This document shows positions 35,180 to 43,513 of a DNA stretch of 64,000 nucleotides, piece after piece. Each line of letters begins with the position of its first letter. Positions within the stretch are counted from its first letter, which is position 1. The stretch is from Paenibacillus thermotolerans (GTDB taxonomy: Bacteria > Bacillota > Bacilli > Paenibacillales > YIM-B00363): contig NZ_JAQZSG010000016.1 in NCBI RefSeq assembly GCF_028745515.1, positions 25,210-89,209 on the forward strand. Direction: 5' to 3'. The notes under the pieces are model-generated. The model made no database searches. It worked only from the letters and a program-made list of their open reading frames with translations, and was not told the DNA's origin. The position numbers and the translations under genes are program-made.

Positions 35180-36204
35180 ACGGTCTCCTCCGAACGGGCG
35201 AGTCCGGCAACCTTCCGGAACGATCGCTTCGCTTGATGCTGCGCATCGAACAGGAACGGCCAATTTTTCCTTCCGCGAACCGGGAAGTGATCCAGCCAAG
35301 TATAGTCGTCCGCCGCTCCCCAGAACGTAACGGCGGTGATGTGCTTGCTGTACTGTTTAAACAGCCGGAAAAACTGCTCGTAGCGCTCCGCCTGAAGCTC
35401 GAGCATGTCCGCGGTCGGTTCGGTCAGATCGGTTCGGCGGTCGTCGAAACGGAATACCGAAACGTCCATTTCCGTAATTTGCAGCTGGAGATCAAGAGAA
35501 GCGTACCGCTCGATCGCCTCTCGAATGGCATCGATCGAAGGATCGTACAAATTCCAGTGGGCTTGCAAGCCGACGCCATGGATCGGGACGCCGTTCTCCT
35601 TTAACGACCGAACCAACGCATATATTTTTTCTCTCTTTCCCGGGTTAGACTCATTGTAGTCATTGTAGAACAACAACGCTTGCGGATCCGCCTCATGGGC
35701 GTATTCGAACGCTTTCGCGATGTACTCCTCGCCCGCGATTTCAAACCATTTGGTCGGACGGTACAGCTCGGGCCCGTCGTCGGTGACCGCTTCATTAACG
35801 ACATCCCAGCAATATACAACGTCCTTATATCGGCCTACTACCGTATCGATGTGGGACTTCATTCGGGAGAGAAGCGTTTCGCGGCTCGCGAGGCTTCCGT
35901 CCGGCTCTTGAAACATCCAATCCGGGGTCTGATTGTGCCAAACGAGCGTATGACCCCGCAGCTTCATGCCGTTCGCTCTCGCAAACGCCGCAATGGTGTC
36001 GGCATTGTCGAACGTATACTCGTCCTCTGACGGATGAAGGCTGATAAACTTCATATCGTTTTCCGCCGTGATCGAATTATAGTGAGTTGTCAGCAGGCGG
36101 CCCTGGCTTTCCAATGTTGCCGGGCTCACCGCCGCCCCGATTAGGAAATGCTCCTTAAACAGCTCATGCAATTTAGGCAGCGCTTCGTTTCCCATACTCT
36201 CCAT
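35176..36204 (-). CDS. Endo-1,4-beta-xylanase, GH10, intracellular
   Basis: 342 aa. Acid/base Glu in DVVNEAV and nucleophile Glu in [18 protein letters not shown] and the conserved GLQAHWNL are present, and WGAADDYTW near the end. There is no signal peptide, so it works on imported xylo-oligosaccharides, like the small intracellular GH10 enzymes of Geobacillus and Paenibacillus (about 330-340 aa). ATG 36204 is preceded by GGGAGGGGAAACGA. Coupled to aguA. Confidence 0.95.
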   Translation of the reverse strand: MESMGNEALPKLHELFKEHFLIGAAVSPATLESQGRLLTTHYNSITAENDMKFISLHPSEDEYTFDNADTIAAFARANGMKLRGHTLVWHNQTPDWMFQEPDGSLASRETLLSRMKSHIDTVVGRYKDVVYCWDVVNEAVTDDGPELYRPTKWFEIAGEEYIAKAFEYAHEADPQALLFYNDYNESNPGKREKIYALVRSLKENGVPIHGVGLQAHWNLYDPSIDAIREAIERYASLDLQLQITEMDVSVFRFDDRRTDLTEPTADMLELQAERYEQFFRLFKQYSKHITAVTFWGAADDYTWLDHFPVRGRKNWPFLFDAQHQAKRSFRKVAGLARSEETV

Positions 36205-36240
36205 TCGTTTCCCCTCCCGTATCGATTTCGCCGATTGTCT

Positions 36241-36867
36241 CTACATCGCTTCCCCCAGCTCGAGCAGCTCCGTAACCGTTACAAGCTTATAGCCTTGATC
36301 TGCCGCCTCTTTTACCAGAATCCTAACGGCTTCCACCGTTTGCGAGCGGTCGCCGAAGCCGTCGTGATAAATCAGAATCGCGCCGTTAGCCAAGTGCTTT
36401 CGGCTTGTTTTCACGATGTGGTCTACCCCCGGCGCCGCCCAGTCCTCCGTGTCCAAATTGACCGCGCCGATCATGCGGTTGGCGATCGTTTTGCAGATTG
36501 TGACGATGTCTTTGGTGTAATCCAAGTAAGGCGGGCGAAACGTTGCCGGCAGCTTCCCCGTCAGTTCCTTCGCAACTAACGCGGTTGCGGCGATTTCGTT
36601 CATGCTTTCGTCAGCGCTCAGCTTGGACAAGTAAGGGTGCGTCAACGTATGATTGCCGATCTCGTGCCCGTGCTCATGCACTTGACGAACCAGCTCGGGG
36701 TACTTTTTCATTTGATCTCCGACCATAAAAAATGTCGCCTTTCCCGATACGCTCTTGAAAATATCGAGAAGCTCCGAAGTATATGCCGGGTCCGGCCCGT
36801 CGTCAAACGTAAAAGCAACGGCCTTATGCTCCGTATTTACTTTGCGTATAAGTTCAGATTTGTTCAT
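36241..36867 (-). CDS. Polysaccharide deacetylase, NodB domain (CE4)
   Basis: 208 aa. All NodB motifs visible: TFDDGPD (catalytic and metal Asp), HTLTH (metal His pair), RPPY, DTEDWAAPG and LIYHDG. No signal peptide. Its position between the regulator and the xylanase suggests acetyl-xylan de-esterification of imported oligomers, but NodB proteins also act on peptidoglycan or chitin. ATG follows GGGAGGGGTACGCC; 36 nt before the xylanase gene. Confidence 0.9.
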   Translation of the reverse strand: MNKSELIRKVNTEHKAVAFTFDDGPDPAYTSELLDIFKSVSGKATFFMVGDQMKKYPELVRQVHEHGHEIGNHTLTHPYLSKLSADESMNEIAATALVAKELTGKLPATFRPPYLDYTKDIVTICKTIANRMIGAVNLDTEDWAAPGVDHIVKTSRKHLANGAILIYHDGFGDRSQTVEAVRILVKEAADQGYKLVTVTELLELGEAM

Positions 36868-36909
36868 GGGCGTACCCCTCCCGTTTGATCGGCATCGGGT
36901 CCCGAAGCT

Positions 36910-38496
36910 TCAGTCGATCGCTCCGGCCCCGGTGCGTTGCGCTTTCAATGTATTTCGGTATTCGCTCGGCGTCTTCCCCTCGACCTTCTCAAATTGCGTA
37001 ACGAAGTAATCCGAGTTGCTGAAGCCGACCCGGTCGGCAATTTCGTAAACCCGAAGCTCCGTCTGGCGAAGCAGCTTCTTGGCCTCCTGCACTCTATGCC
37101 GCAGCAAAAATTCGTTAAAATAAAAACCGTACGATTTCTTGAACAGCTGCCCGAGGTAAACCGGATTCATATAAAACTTCGCTGCAATGGACTTTAAGCT
37201 CATATTTTCGTTGTAATGCGTTTCGATGTACCTTTTCACCTTTTGGATGCTGCCCTTGCCGTTCTTTTTGCGCTGCTCCGCGATGTAGCTTGCGCTTTCC
37301 GAGACGAACGTGGAAACCATCGAGCGCAGCTTGAGCAGGGTGACCGGGTGCTTTAGCGCATCCAATACCGGCTGCAGCGCGGCAAGCTCCCTTTCGTCGC
37401 CGTCCATTTCCTGCAAGGTGCGAACGATGCCCATGACGCATCTTGAAATCGAAGCTCCTACCGCATCCGGTGTGAAATACCGGTCCCGAAACGCATCGAA
37501 CAGCTCGGAAACAGCCTCGTCCAATCGGTTGAAGTCCGACTCCTCGACCGATTCCAACAACCGGTGGTACAAGGCGTTATCCAGCTCGATATTTTGTACG
37601 GGAATTTCCGCGATATCATCGAACAATACGGCCTTGCTTTCTCCCAGTGCGTATTTACGCAGCCGAGCCTCGTTTGCCGTTCGCAGCGATTCCTTCAATT
37701 GGTCTAACCGATACGCAACGCTGCCGCCGTAAACCATAACAGTGCCTTCCATGGAAGAAGAGAGCCGCTCCTGCACGGACTGTATATAAAGGTTCCAGTC
37801 CGTTTTGGCTCCTCGCTTGGAACAGGCGGCGATAAAGCCGTAGACGCCCCGCTGCTGTTCGTGCAGAAGCACCTCCGGATACCCCGTGTATTCGACGATC
37901 GTTTGAGAAAGCGTTGTTTTTATGTGGCGGAGGCGTTGAAACAAATCGGCTTCTCCAAAGTCGACCGGTAAATCGTTGACCTCTACGATGAAATATCTCA
38001 TCGCTTGCCCTTCCACGATCCCCGTCAGAACGGCCAGCTCCATCATCAGCTTGGAATCGGCGCGCCCCGCCAAGAGCTCTTCGAATTTCGTTTCATTGGA
38101 AAGGGAATCGGCACCCGCATGGGGCATCTGCTGCGTCAGCCGGTCCAAAGCCGCAGCCAGCTCCTCTTCGTCGATCGGCTTTAAGATGAAGTCCTGTACG
38201 CCGAAGCGCATGGCCTGCTGTGCGTATTTGAAGTCGCTGAACCCGCTGACAATAATGAACAACGGTTCGTGCCGCTCCTTCCCCTTGACGGCTTGTATGA
38301 GCTGCAGTCCGTCCAGAACGGGCATGCGAATATCCGTAACGACAAGCTCGGGGCGCTCTCTTTCGATCCACTCGAGCGCCTCTTCGCCGTTGCCCGCTTC
38401 AAGAATCGTATCGAATCCGAATTGGCCCCAATCGATTAATTGTTTTAAGCCCTGTCGTGCGTATACCTCGTCGTCCACCAACAATACTTTACACAC
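36910..38496 (-). CDS. YesN-type response regulator with AraC DNA-binding domain
   Basis: 528 aa. N-terminal receiver: VLLVDDEVYARQGLK, phospho-acceptor Asp in LVVTDIRMPVLDG, Lys in FILKPIDE. A long middle domain follows, then two AraC helix-turn-helix motifs (KSIAAKFYMNPVYLGQLFKK and VYEIADRVGFSNSDYFVTQFEK). GTG 38496 is preceded by GGTGGG. Such regulators control carbohydrate operons together with a YesM sensor kinase, but no kinase gene is present here. It is the first gene of the xylan unit (43 nt before the deacetylase) and probably activates it. Confidence 0.93.
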   Translation of the reverse strand: MCKVLLVDDEVYARQGLKQLIDWGQFGFDTILEAGNGEEALEWIERERPELVVTDIRMPVLDGLQLIQAVKGKERHEPLFIIVSGFSDFKYAQQAMRFGVQDFILKPIDEEELAAALDRLTQQMPHAGADSLSNETKFEELLAGRADSKLMMELAVLTGIVEGQAMRYFIVEVNDLPVDFGEADLFQRLRHIKTTLSQTIVEYTGYPEVLLHEQQRGVYGFIAACSKRGAKTDWNLYIQSVQERLSSSMEGTVMVYGGSVAYRLDQLKESLRTANEARLRKYALGESKAVLFDDIAEIPVQNIELDNALYHRLLESVEESDFNRLDEAVSELFDAFRDRYFTPDAVGASISRCVMGIVRTLQEMDGDERELAALQPVLDALKHPVTLLKLRSMVSTFVSESASYIAEQRKKNGKGSIQKVKRYIETHYNENMSLKSIAAKFYMNPVYLGQLFKKSYGFYFNEFLLRHRVQEAKKLLRQTELRVYEIADRVGFSNSDYFVTQFEKVEGKTPSEYRNTLKAQRTGAGAID

Positions 38497-38599
38497 GATC
38501 GGTTCCCACCCCGCAAACGAAATTAAAACGCTTTCATTCCTTTCCAACAGTATACACCGGAATGGAGATACATTCACCTTCGCAAAATTTAGATTTTCC

Positions 38600-39193
38600 T
38601 TAGGAAATTAACGGGAAAAGTAAATAACGAAATTCGTATACGGGGAAGTACATTTTTGTTTTACAAAAGATAAAATGATCATCAGGCTTCCAAACATGCA
38701 GATGATCAGCACGATATCCTCTCAGCCACAACTCGCCGTTAATTCGTCTTAGATAAAAACCTTTTGGAAAATCATCGTCTTCATAAAGTATTTCGGTTGC
38801 TATTGTGATGGAGCCAAATGGAGCTTGGTTTTGCTTTAAAGGATAACCTAAATAACCTTCAGGCTGATCCAGATACTCCAGTCTTAGGTGAGGTCCCAGC
38901 TCAAGCGGACAAAATTCCAACCCAAGTTCTCCGGCTGTCCTAAAAATTTGAGCCGTAGTAGCTCCATCGGGAAAACCAAGATCACCGACGGTAAGTTCAA
39001 CGGTATGCAAGCTGTACTTTGTATCGGAAGTCGTAAATTTATCATCAGCTAATAGTCTCTCTCCTGCCTCATTCATCAAGATCGAATAATGTTTCAATTT
39101 CTCGATAAGCTGCGATTTCGTAAGTCCGCCAACCTCCACGACCCTTTCAACAACTTGGCAATTAGGGTATATTTGCCCATTTCCATTGCGCAT
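38600..39193 (-). CDS. Hypothetical protein
   Basis: 197 aa, soluble, not recognised. Segments that may help a search: LTKSQLIEKLKHYSILMNEA near the start, HTVELTVGDLGFPDGATTAQ in the middle, and WLRGYRADHLHVWKPDDHFI near the end. Such helicase- or toxin-unrelated proteins occur in Bacillales, function unknown. ATG 39193 has AGGAGTGACACGA in front; GTG 39202 overlaps that site. Confidence 0.7.
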   Translation of the reverse strand: MRNGNGQIYPNCQVVERVVEVGGLTKSQLIEKLKHYSILMNEAGERLLADDKFTTSDTKYSLHTVELTVGDLGFPDGATTAQIFRTAGELGLEFCPLELGPHLRLEYLDQPEGYLGYPLKQNQAPFGSITIATEILYEDDDFPKGFYLRRINGELWLRGYRADHLHVWKPDDHFIFCKTKMYFPVYEFRYLLFPLIS

Positions 39194-39379
39194 TCGTGTC
39201 ACTCCTAATGAAATGGTACATAAGCTGAAAATCGAATCATTTTATATTCACCGTAGACCTCACCAAAATAATGATTTTTATCAACTACATTTATTTCCTC
39301 TGTGACTACCCGCATTTGCTCCTCCGCGAGAGTTTTATTCTATTGTTCAAATACAAAGCCTATCCCCTTTGCTCACTAA

Positions 39380-39844
39380 TTAAAGGTACATTTTTAGACC
39401 TTCATGTGTTGCCTGAAAACCTAATGTTTTGTAAAATTGGAGAGCTTCTGGTCTCTTTTTATCTGTTGTTAATTGAATCACTTTGCAACCACGTTCCTTT
39501 GCACGCTCGATTGACCAATTAATTAACTGAGAGCCAATTCCCTTCCCGCGCTCGGAAGATGAAACTCGGACACCTTCGATTGTAGCTCTCCAACCTCCTT
39601 GATATGTGAGGTGGGGAATATATGTGATCTGTAGAACACCTACTACTTCTTCATCGCTACAAGCCACAATTAATTCATTATTTGGGTCAGCACTAATCGA
39701 TTGAAACGCTCGTACGTAGTTCTCTGGCAAAGGCTGCTCATACTGTTCCCTTTTATTTCCTAATACATCGTCCGCAAGCATATATACAATTTTATCCAGA
39801 TCTTCAATCATGGCCAGTCTACATGTTATTTTTTTTGTATCCAT
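39380..39844 (-). CDS. GNAT family N-acetyltransferase
   Basis: 154 aa. Acetyl-CoA signature VRVSSSERGKGIGSQLINWSI, and end motif FYKTLGFQATHEGLKMYL, typical of small PaaT/YhhY-like GNATs. Start ATG 39844 has GAGGATGT in front. Substrate unknown. Confidence 0.9.
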   Translation of the reverse strand: MDTKKITCRLAMIEDLDKIVYMLADDVLGNKREQYEQPLPENYVRAFQSISADPNNELIVACSDEEVVGVLQITYIPHLTYQGGWRATIEGVRVSSSERGKGIGSQLINWSIERAKERGCKVIQLTTDKKRPEALQFYKTLGFQATHEGLKMYL

Positions 39845-39955
39845 ACATCCTCACAGCTTTTCCCCCATGCTACGATATTTGAAAAATTTTATCCGTACCC
39901 ACAATAATTTGTAGCATTCTCATATAACTATCGAATCAGTTAGTGTAATCATAAA

Positions 39956-40426
39956 TTAGGTGAACTCAATCAACTTCTTGTCTATCTCCTCAACCGCTCC
40001 AATATCCGATATACCATCCCACAGAATAATTGATTTAGCCTCATCGTTCTCAACAAAATCATCAAGCTGATTTATTTGACCCGAAAACAAAGCGCCATAT
40101 TCTGTCCTTTCAGGGCCATGAAAACTGGGTTGGAGTCTAAATTTCATTAAACCTTTGAAGTTAATCTCCTCGATTGATTGATTGGTTTCCTCGAGAAGTT
40201 CTCTAATAGCACACTGCTTAGCGGTTTCTCCTTGTTCGATGATTCCACCAGGCAATTCCCAACTGTTGCTCCATTTGTTATACAGGAAAAGGTGCTTTCC
40301 CTGGCAAGTCACTACAATTAAAGCATGCGTTAGCGGGGCATCGAGTAAGGCAACATTAATCTGGTCCTCTTCGATTTCAAAGAATTCTAAGAAAACATTC
40401 CCCTTGGCATCTTTCATGATTACCAT
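39956..40426 (-). CDS. NUDIX hydrolase
   Basis: 156 aa. Nudix box intact: GGIIEQGETAKQCAIRELLEETNQ. Its C-terminal part (DDFVENDEAKSIILWDG, SDIGAVEEIDKKLIEF) parallels that of the NUDIX gene at 19941, so the two are paralogues, and this one shows the full N-terminal strand missing there. ATG 40426 follows AGAGGGATAAAGCA. Substrate unknown. Confidence 0.9.
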   Translation of the reverse strand: MVIMKDAKGNVFLEFFEIEEDQINVALLDAPLTHALIVVTCQGKHLFLYNKWSNSWELPGGIIEQGETAKQCAIRELLEETNQSIEEINFKGLMKFRLQPSFHGPERTEYGALFSGQINQLDDFVENDEAKSIILWDGISDIGAVEEIDKKLIEFT

Positions 40427-40952
40427 TGCTTTATCCCTCTTTTTCTTTAGCTATTGAGACAAAAAACACGCTAGACCCTTTGGCCTGCGTGCTGTTTATC
40501 ACAGGATAGTAATCGCGAAGAACGTTAACCCATCCTTAATTTTATATGAATGTGTTAACGCTTGTCGTGATGATAGGATTGTGCTGGATCAGATAAAAGT
40601 TCGATTCCCTCGTCAACATTATGGTAATAATAACCACAATGCCATATTTTTTCAACAAACAAGTAACATTTTTATTGAATATTACTGCCCTTGCGTTCAA
40701 TGAAGGCTTGCCGCAATACGAAATATACGATGAATAGCTCACGGTTAGATCGGATTCCCGTCAGAGTTAATCGGACTACCAATTCATTGGAATGCAACGC
40801 CAGTGTAAGCTTCTGTTATAACGGCGTGAACAGAAAGGACATCCCGCCACAAAATAAGGGATTGAAGCTATGCCAGCATCCGACAAAATCATCTCATTTT
40901 GATTTGTACCAATATAGCGAACGGACCAATTGAACACTGCCACATCTTAAGC
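40427..40952. other. Intergenic region without recognisable gene
   Basis: About 525 bp, AT-rich. Short open frames on both strands lack ribosome sites. A weak hairpin CACGC..GCGTG lies at 40477-40491. A GTTCGATTCCC string at about 40599 recalls a tRNA T-arm, but no cloverleaf can be built around it. Confidence 0.6.
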
Positions 40953-41216
40953 TCACTTTTTCCTATAGACGATGGCCTTAATTCTTTCTTCACTTAGACA
41001 GTACATTTCGGACAATTTCGAAATATCAAAGCCGTTCCTAAATTGCATAATGATTTCAACGTTTCGTTGCTCCAATTCCTCTCGAAGCCCGCTTTCTGAC
41101 CCCCATAACTTACGTTCTGCATTCGGGATATAAATATGGGTCCCTTGAATATATTTCTGAATTTCCCTTACCAGTTTTTCCGGTAAAACTTTATTAGCAT
41201 TTACATATTTACTCAT
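40953..41216 (-). CDS. CD3324 family (Mor-like) DNA-binding protein
   Basis: 87 aa. The start YVNANKVLPEKLVREIQKYIQG and end ISKLSEMYCLSEERIKAIVYRKK match the small Mor-activator-like family found in many Firmicutes (reference CD3324 of Clostridioides difficile). A C-terminal helix-turn-helix is visible. Its ATG overlaps the stop codon of the GNAT gene upstream (ATGA), so it is translationally coupled to it. Role unknown. Confidence 0.85.
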   Translation of the reverse strand: MSKYVNANKVLPEKLVREIQKYIQGTHIYIPNAERKLWGSESGLREELEQRNVEIIMQFRNGFDISKLSEMYCLSEERIKAIVYRKK

Positions 41217-42172
41217 AATGTCTTAACCATCATCACATTTTGATCGAATAGCTGAAATCCTTCTGCGGATAAAGACAAAAGAGTAATGAAGTTCTGAGAA
41301 GAAACCCTAGCCCATGCTGAGTTTACTCCAATCTGCTGCATGGAAGCTAGCGTTGCTTGAATAAGATTACGCACTTCATATTGTGAAACTTCATATTTTG
41401 CTCTAAAATGGACCCCGAAAGCGGTTGCGAAATATTGATCATCCTTTTCCCACACTCTGAAGTAGGAGATACCTTTAATTTGCTTATCATTATCATATAA
41501 ACCCAAGAATACATGCTCTGGCGTTAACTGCGCAAAATTCCCGCGATATTCTTCCGCAAGAAAATATTCCTTATCTTCCTCTAGTATTTCAGATATTACC
41601 TGTATATCATCATTTGAAGCCACTTGAATAGAGCTAAGATCTAGATGCTCTGGCGGCACCCATGAATCAAGGTTGCGATGCTCGGCAAATACATGAAAGA
41701 ATTTATTACAATGATAATTAAAGGACTCCCAGAGTGTGATTTGGTCATTTCGTATTTGTCCGAGCGGCATACTTGTGCCTTGATAAATTCGCTTACCGCC
41801 TGCTTGTTTCACTTCATTTTCACACTTTTCAACCAAATGTGCCAACAAATGATCACATTCCTGCTGAATGCCATAGCCATATATAAATCCATTTTTTGTA
41901 TCCGTTGAAATACCTACGGATACAAATGCAACGATTACTCCGTTTTTCTCTGCAGCAAATCCTTTCAACCGAAGGTCTTTTAAGATATAAGGTGCTCCAT
42001 TTGTCGATTCAGGGAATAACAGTTCTTTCCAATCATCTTTCCTATAAGAAATATTGTTTTTATCCAACTGTGCTTGTTTATTCGCAAAATGTGTTTGGAA
42101 AAACAAGCGCTCAATAAGATCAAAGTCGTCATCGGGTTTTATGGGCCGTATAGAATAATCCGTCGCTGGCAT
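41213..42172 (-). CDS. GNAT-like acetyltransferase, large
   Basis: 319 aa. It has two GNAT-like halves, the N-terminal DYSIRPIKPDDDFDLIERLF and LRLKGFAAEKNGVIVAFVSVG, the second with the acetyl-CoA loop hard to spot. The family assignment is therefore less certain than for the other GNAT genes. ATG 42172 has GGGAGGCTTGAAA in front; TTG 42178 is rejected. Overlaps the CD3324-type gene by 4 nt. Confidence 0.7.
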   Translation of the reverse strand: MPATDYSIRPIKPDDDFDLIERLFFQTHFANKQAQLDKNNISYRKDDWKELLFPESTNGAPYILKDLRLKGFAAEKNGVIVAFVSVGISTDTKNGFIYGYGIQQECDHLLAHLVEKCENEVKQAGGKRIYQGTSMPLGQIRNDQITLWESFNYHCNKFFHVFAEHRNLDSWVPPEHLDLSSIQVASNDDIQVISEILEEDKEYFLAEEYRGNFAQLTPEHVFLGLYDNDKQIKGISYFRVWEKDDQYFATAFGVHFRAKYEVSQYEVRNLIQATLASMQQIGVNSAWARVSSQNFITLLSLSAEGFQLFDQNVMMVKTL

Positions 42173-42324
42173 TTTCAAGCCTCCCTTACTTTTATTTATA
42201 TCATGCCATACAAGAGGATAAGGAAATATGTCAAAGTCAATTATATAAAAATCTCAACATAAACCAGGTTACTAAGAAATGCACTGCTTGTTGTGCTATC
42301 CGTTTGTTGAACGGAAATTAAATA

Positions 42325-42347
42325 AGCGATGGATCGGCTCCATCGCT
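42325..42347 (-). terminator. AGCGATGGA hairpin, copy 2
   Basis: AGCGATGGA-TCGGC-TCCATCGCT, perfect 9-bp stem and 5-nt loop, about 100 nt past the serine hydrolase stop. On the minus strand it runs into TATTTAATTT. The rest of the 270-bp gap shows nothing. Confidence 0.65.
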
Positions 42348-42449
42348 GTGCTCTCGTATGCATTAGCTCAATAATAACATTTTCACTTTAAGCTAGCATA
42401 AAAATTCGGTTGTAGCTCATTTCTTTCCCTAATATAGTCAGATAGCCTC

Positions 42450-43469
42450 CTAGAACTCCCGCGCCCTACACTCAATCAGAAATCGCCGTAGTATCCAAGT
42501 CGGATCCTTTATGACCGGATTCATCGTCGCCTGCATCTCCGCGATAGCGGTGTCAGAGTTAGCGGTTAGGACTATGACGCTTTTCAGTGAAGGGACGACA
42601 TAGATATACTGCCCGCCGTAACCGGAAGCAAAGGCAAAGTCCAATCCATCAACGCAGCCGACCCACCAAAGGTAGCCGTAAGCGGCATAGTCGGGCCAGC
42701 CCGCGGATTGTTTGGCGAAGGACGCGTCGACCCATCCGGCGGGGAGGAGGCGCTGGCCGTTCCAGATGCCGTCCGCCAAATACAGCTGGCCGAAGCGAGC
42801 GAGGATACGGGGTGTGAGAAACATATTATTACCGCCCCAGTTTACCCCCTCCGGAGCCTGTTCCCACCAGACCGGGACCGGGATGCCGAGCGGCCAGAAT
42901 AACTTGCGGCTGGCGTAGTAAGAAAGCGGTACCTGCGCCGCCATCGTCAGAATGCCAGACAGTAGATGCGTGGAACAGGTACAGTAAAAGAAACGTTCGC
43001 CCGGCGAGTGGACGAGCGGCTTGTCGAGGATCGCGCTGGTCCAATTCCTACTTTTCCAGATATCTAGCATCTCTTGGCTGTTCTCCTCGACTTGGATGCC
43101 GTGTGTCATCGTGAGCAGATTCCTAATAGAAACGCCCTCGATGTTAGCTAGCCACTTCTCAGGCAGATTCGGCGACAGGTCGGAGACGAGCTGATCTACA
43201 GACGCAATAAGACCGTCCCGGATGGCGATGCCGACGAGGGCATTCATGACGCTCTTCGTGATGGACTTGATGCTGTAAGCAGCGGCTTGATCGGCCGGCG
43301 GTTCGTATCGCTCATAGACAAGCTGCGCATCCTTAACGATCAGGAGGCTGTAGAGACTCGGAAACGTCTCGAGAAGTGTTTCATAAGCTTGATCCAGTCG
43401 TCGTGCGTCCAGTTGGGCGGACATCGGTTCCATCATCGTGAATGGGACGTATTCTTCGATTCGGTGCAT
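42450..43469 (-). CDS. Serine hydrolase of the beta-lactamase/DD-peptidase family
   Basis: 339 aa. Active-site Ser-x-x-Lys in SIKSITKSVMNAL; the Tyr of the second motif appears in FFYCTCSTHLLSG; the third motif corresponds to ASGYGGQYIYV (HxG-like position). Similar to class C beta-lactamase-like and 6-aminohexanoate-dimer hydrolases. No signal peptide, so a cytosolic esterase or amidase is more likely than a penicillin-binding role. ATG follows AAGGAGTGGATACCT. Confidence 0.87.
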   Translation of the reverse strand: MHRIEEYVPFTMMEPMSAQLDARRLDQAYETLLETFPSLYSLLIVKDAQLVYERYEPPADQAAAYSIKSITKSVMNALVGIAIRDGLIASVDQLVSDLSPNLPEKWLANIEGVSIRNLLTMTHGIQVEENSQEMLDIWKSRNWTSAILDKPLVHSPGERFFYCTCSTHLLSGILTMAAQVPLSYYASRKLFWPLGIPVPVWWEQAPEGVNWGGNNMFLTPRILARFGQLYLADGIWNGQRLLPAGWVDASFAKQSAGWPDYAAYGYLWWVGCVDGLDFAFASGYGGQYIYVVPSLKSVIVLTANSDTAIAEMQATMNPVIKDPTWILRRFLIECRAREF

Positions 43470-43513
43470 AGGTATCCACTCCTTCTGGATGAAATGATTT
43501 TACTGCCTACAAG

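Noticed and set aside
33104..36204. Exported xylan-degrading system
   Set aside because: Neither the xylanase nor the glucuronidase has a signal peptide, so they were called intracellular.
40590..40620. GTTCGATTCCC string as tRNA T-arm
   Set aside because: No acceptor, D-arm or anticodon arm can be built around it.
40640..40738. 32-codon frame MPYFFNKQVTFLL...
   Set aside because: No ribosome site and no recognisable similarity.
40691..40933. 80-codon plus-strand frame in the 40.4-40.9 kb gap
   Set aside because: No ribosome site and non-protein-like composition.
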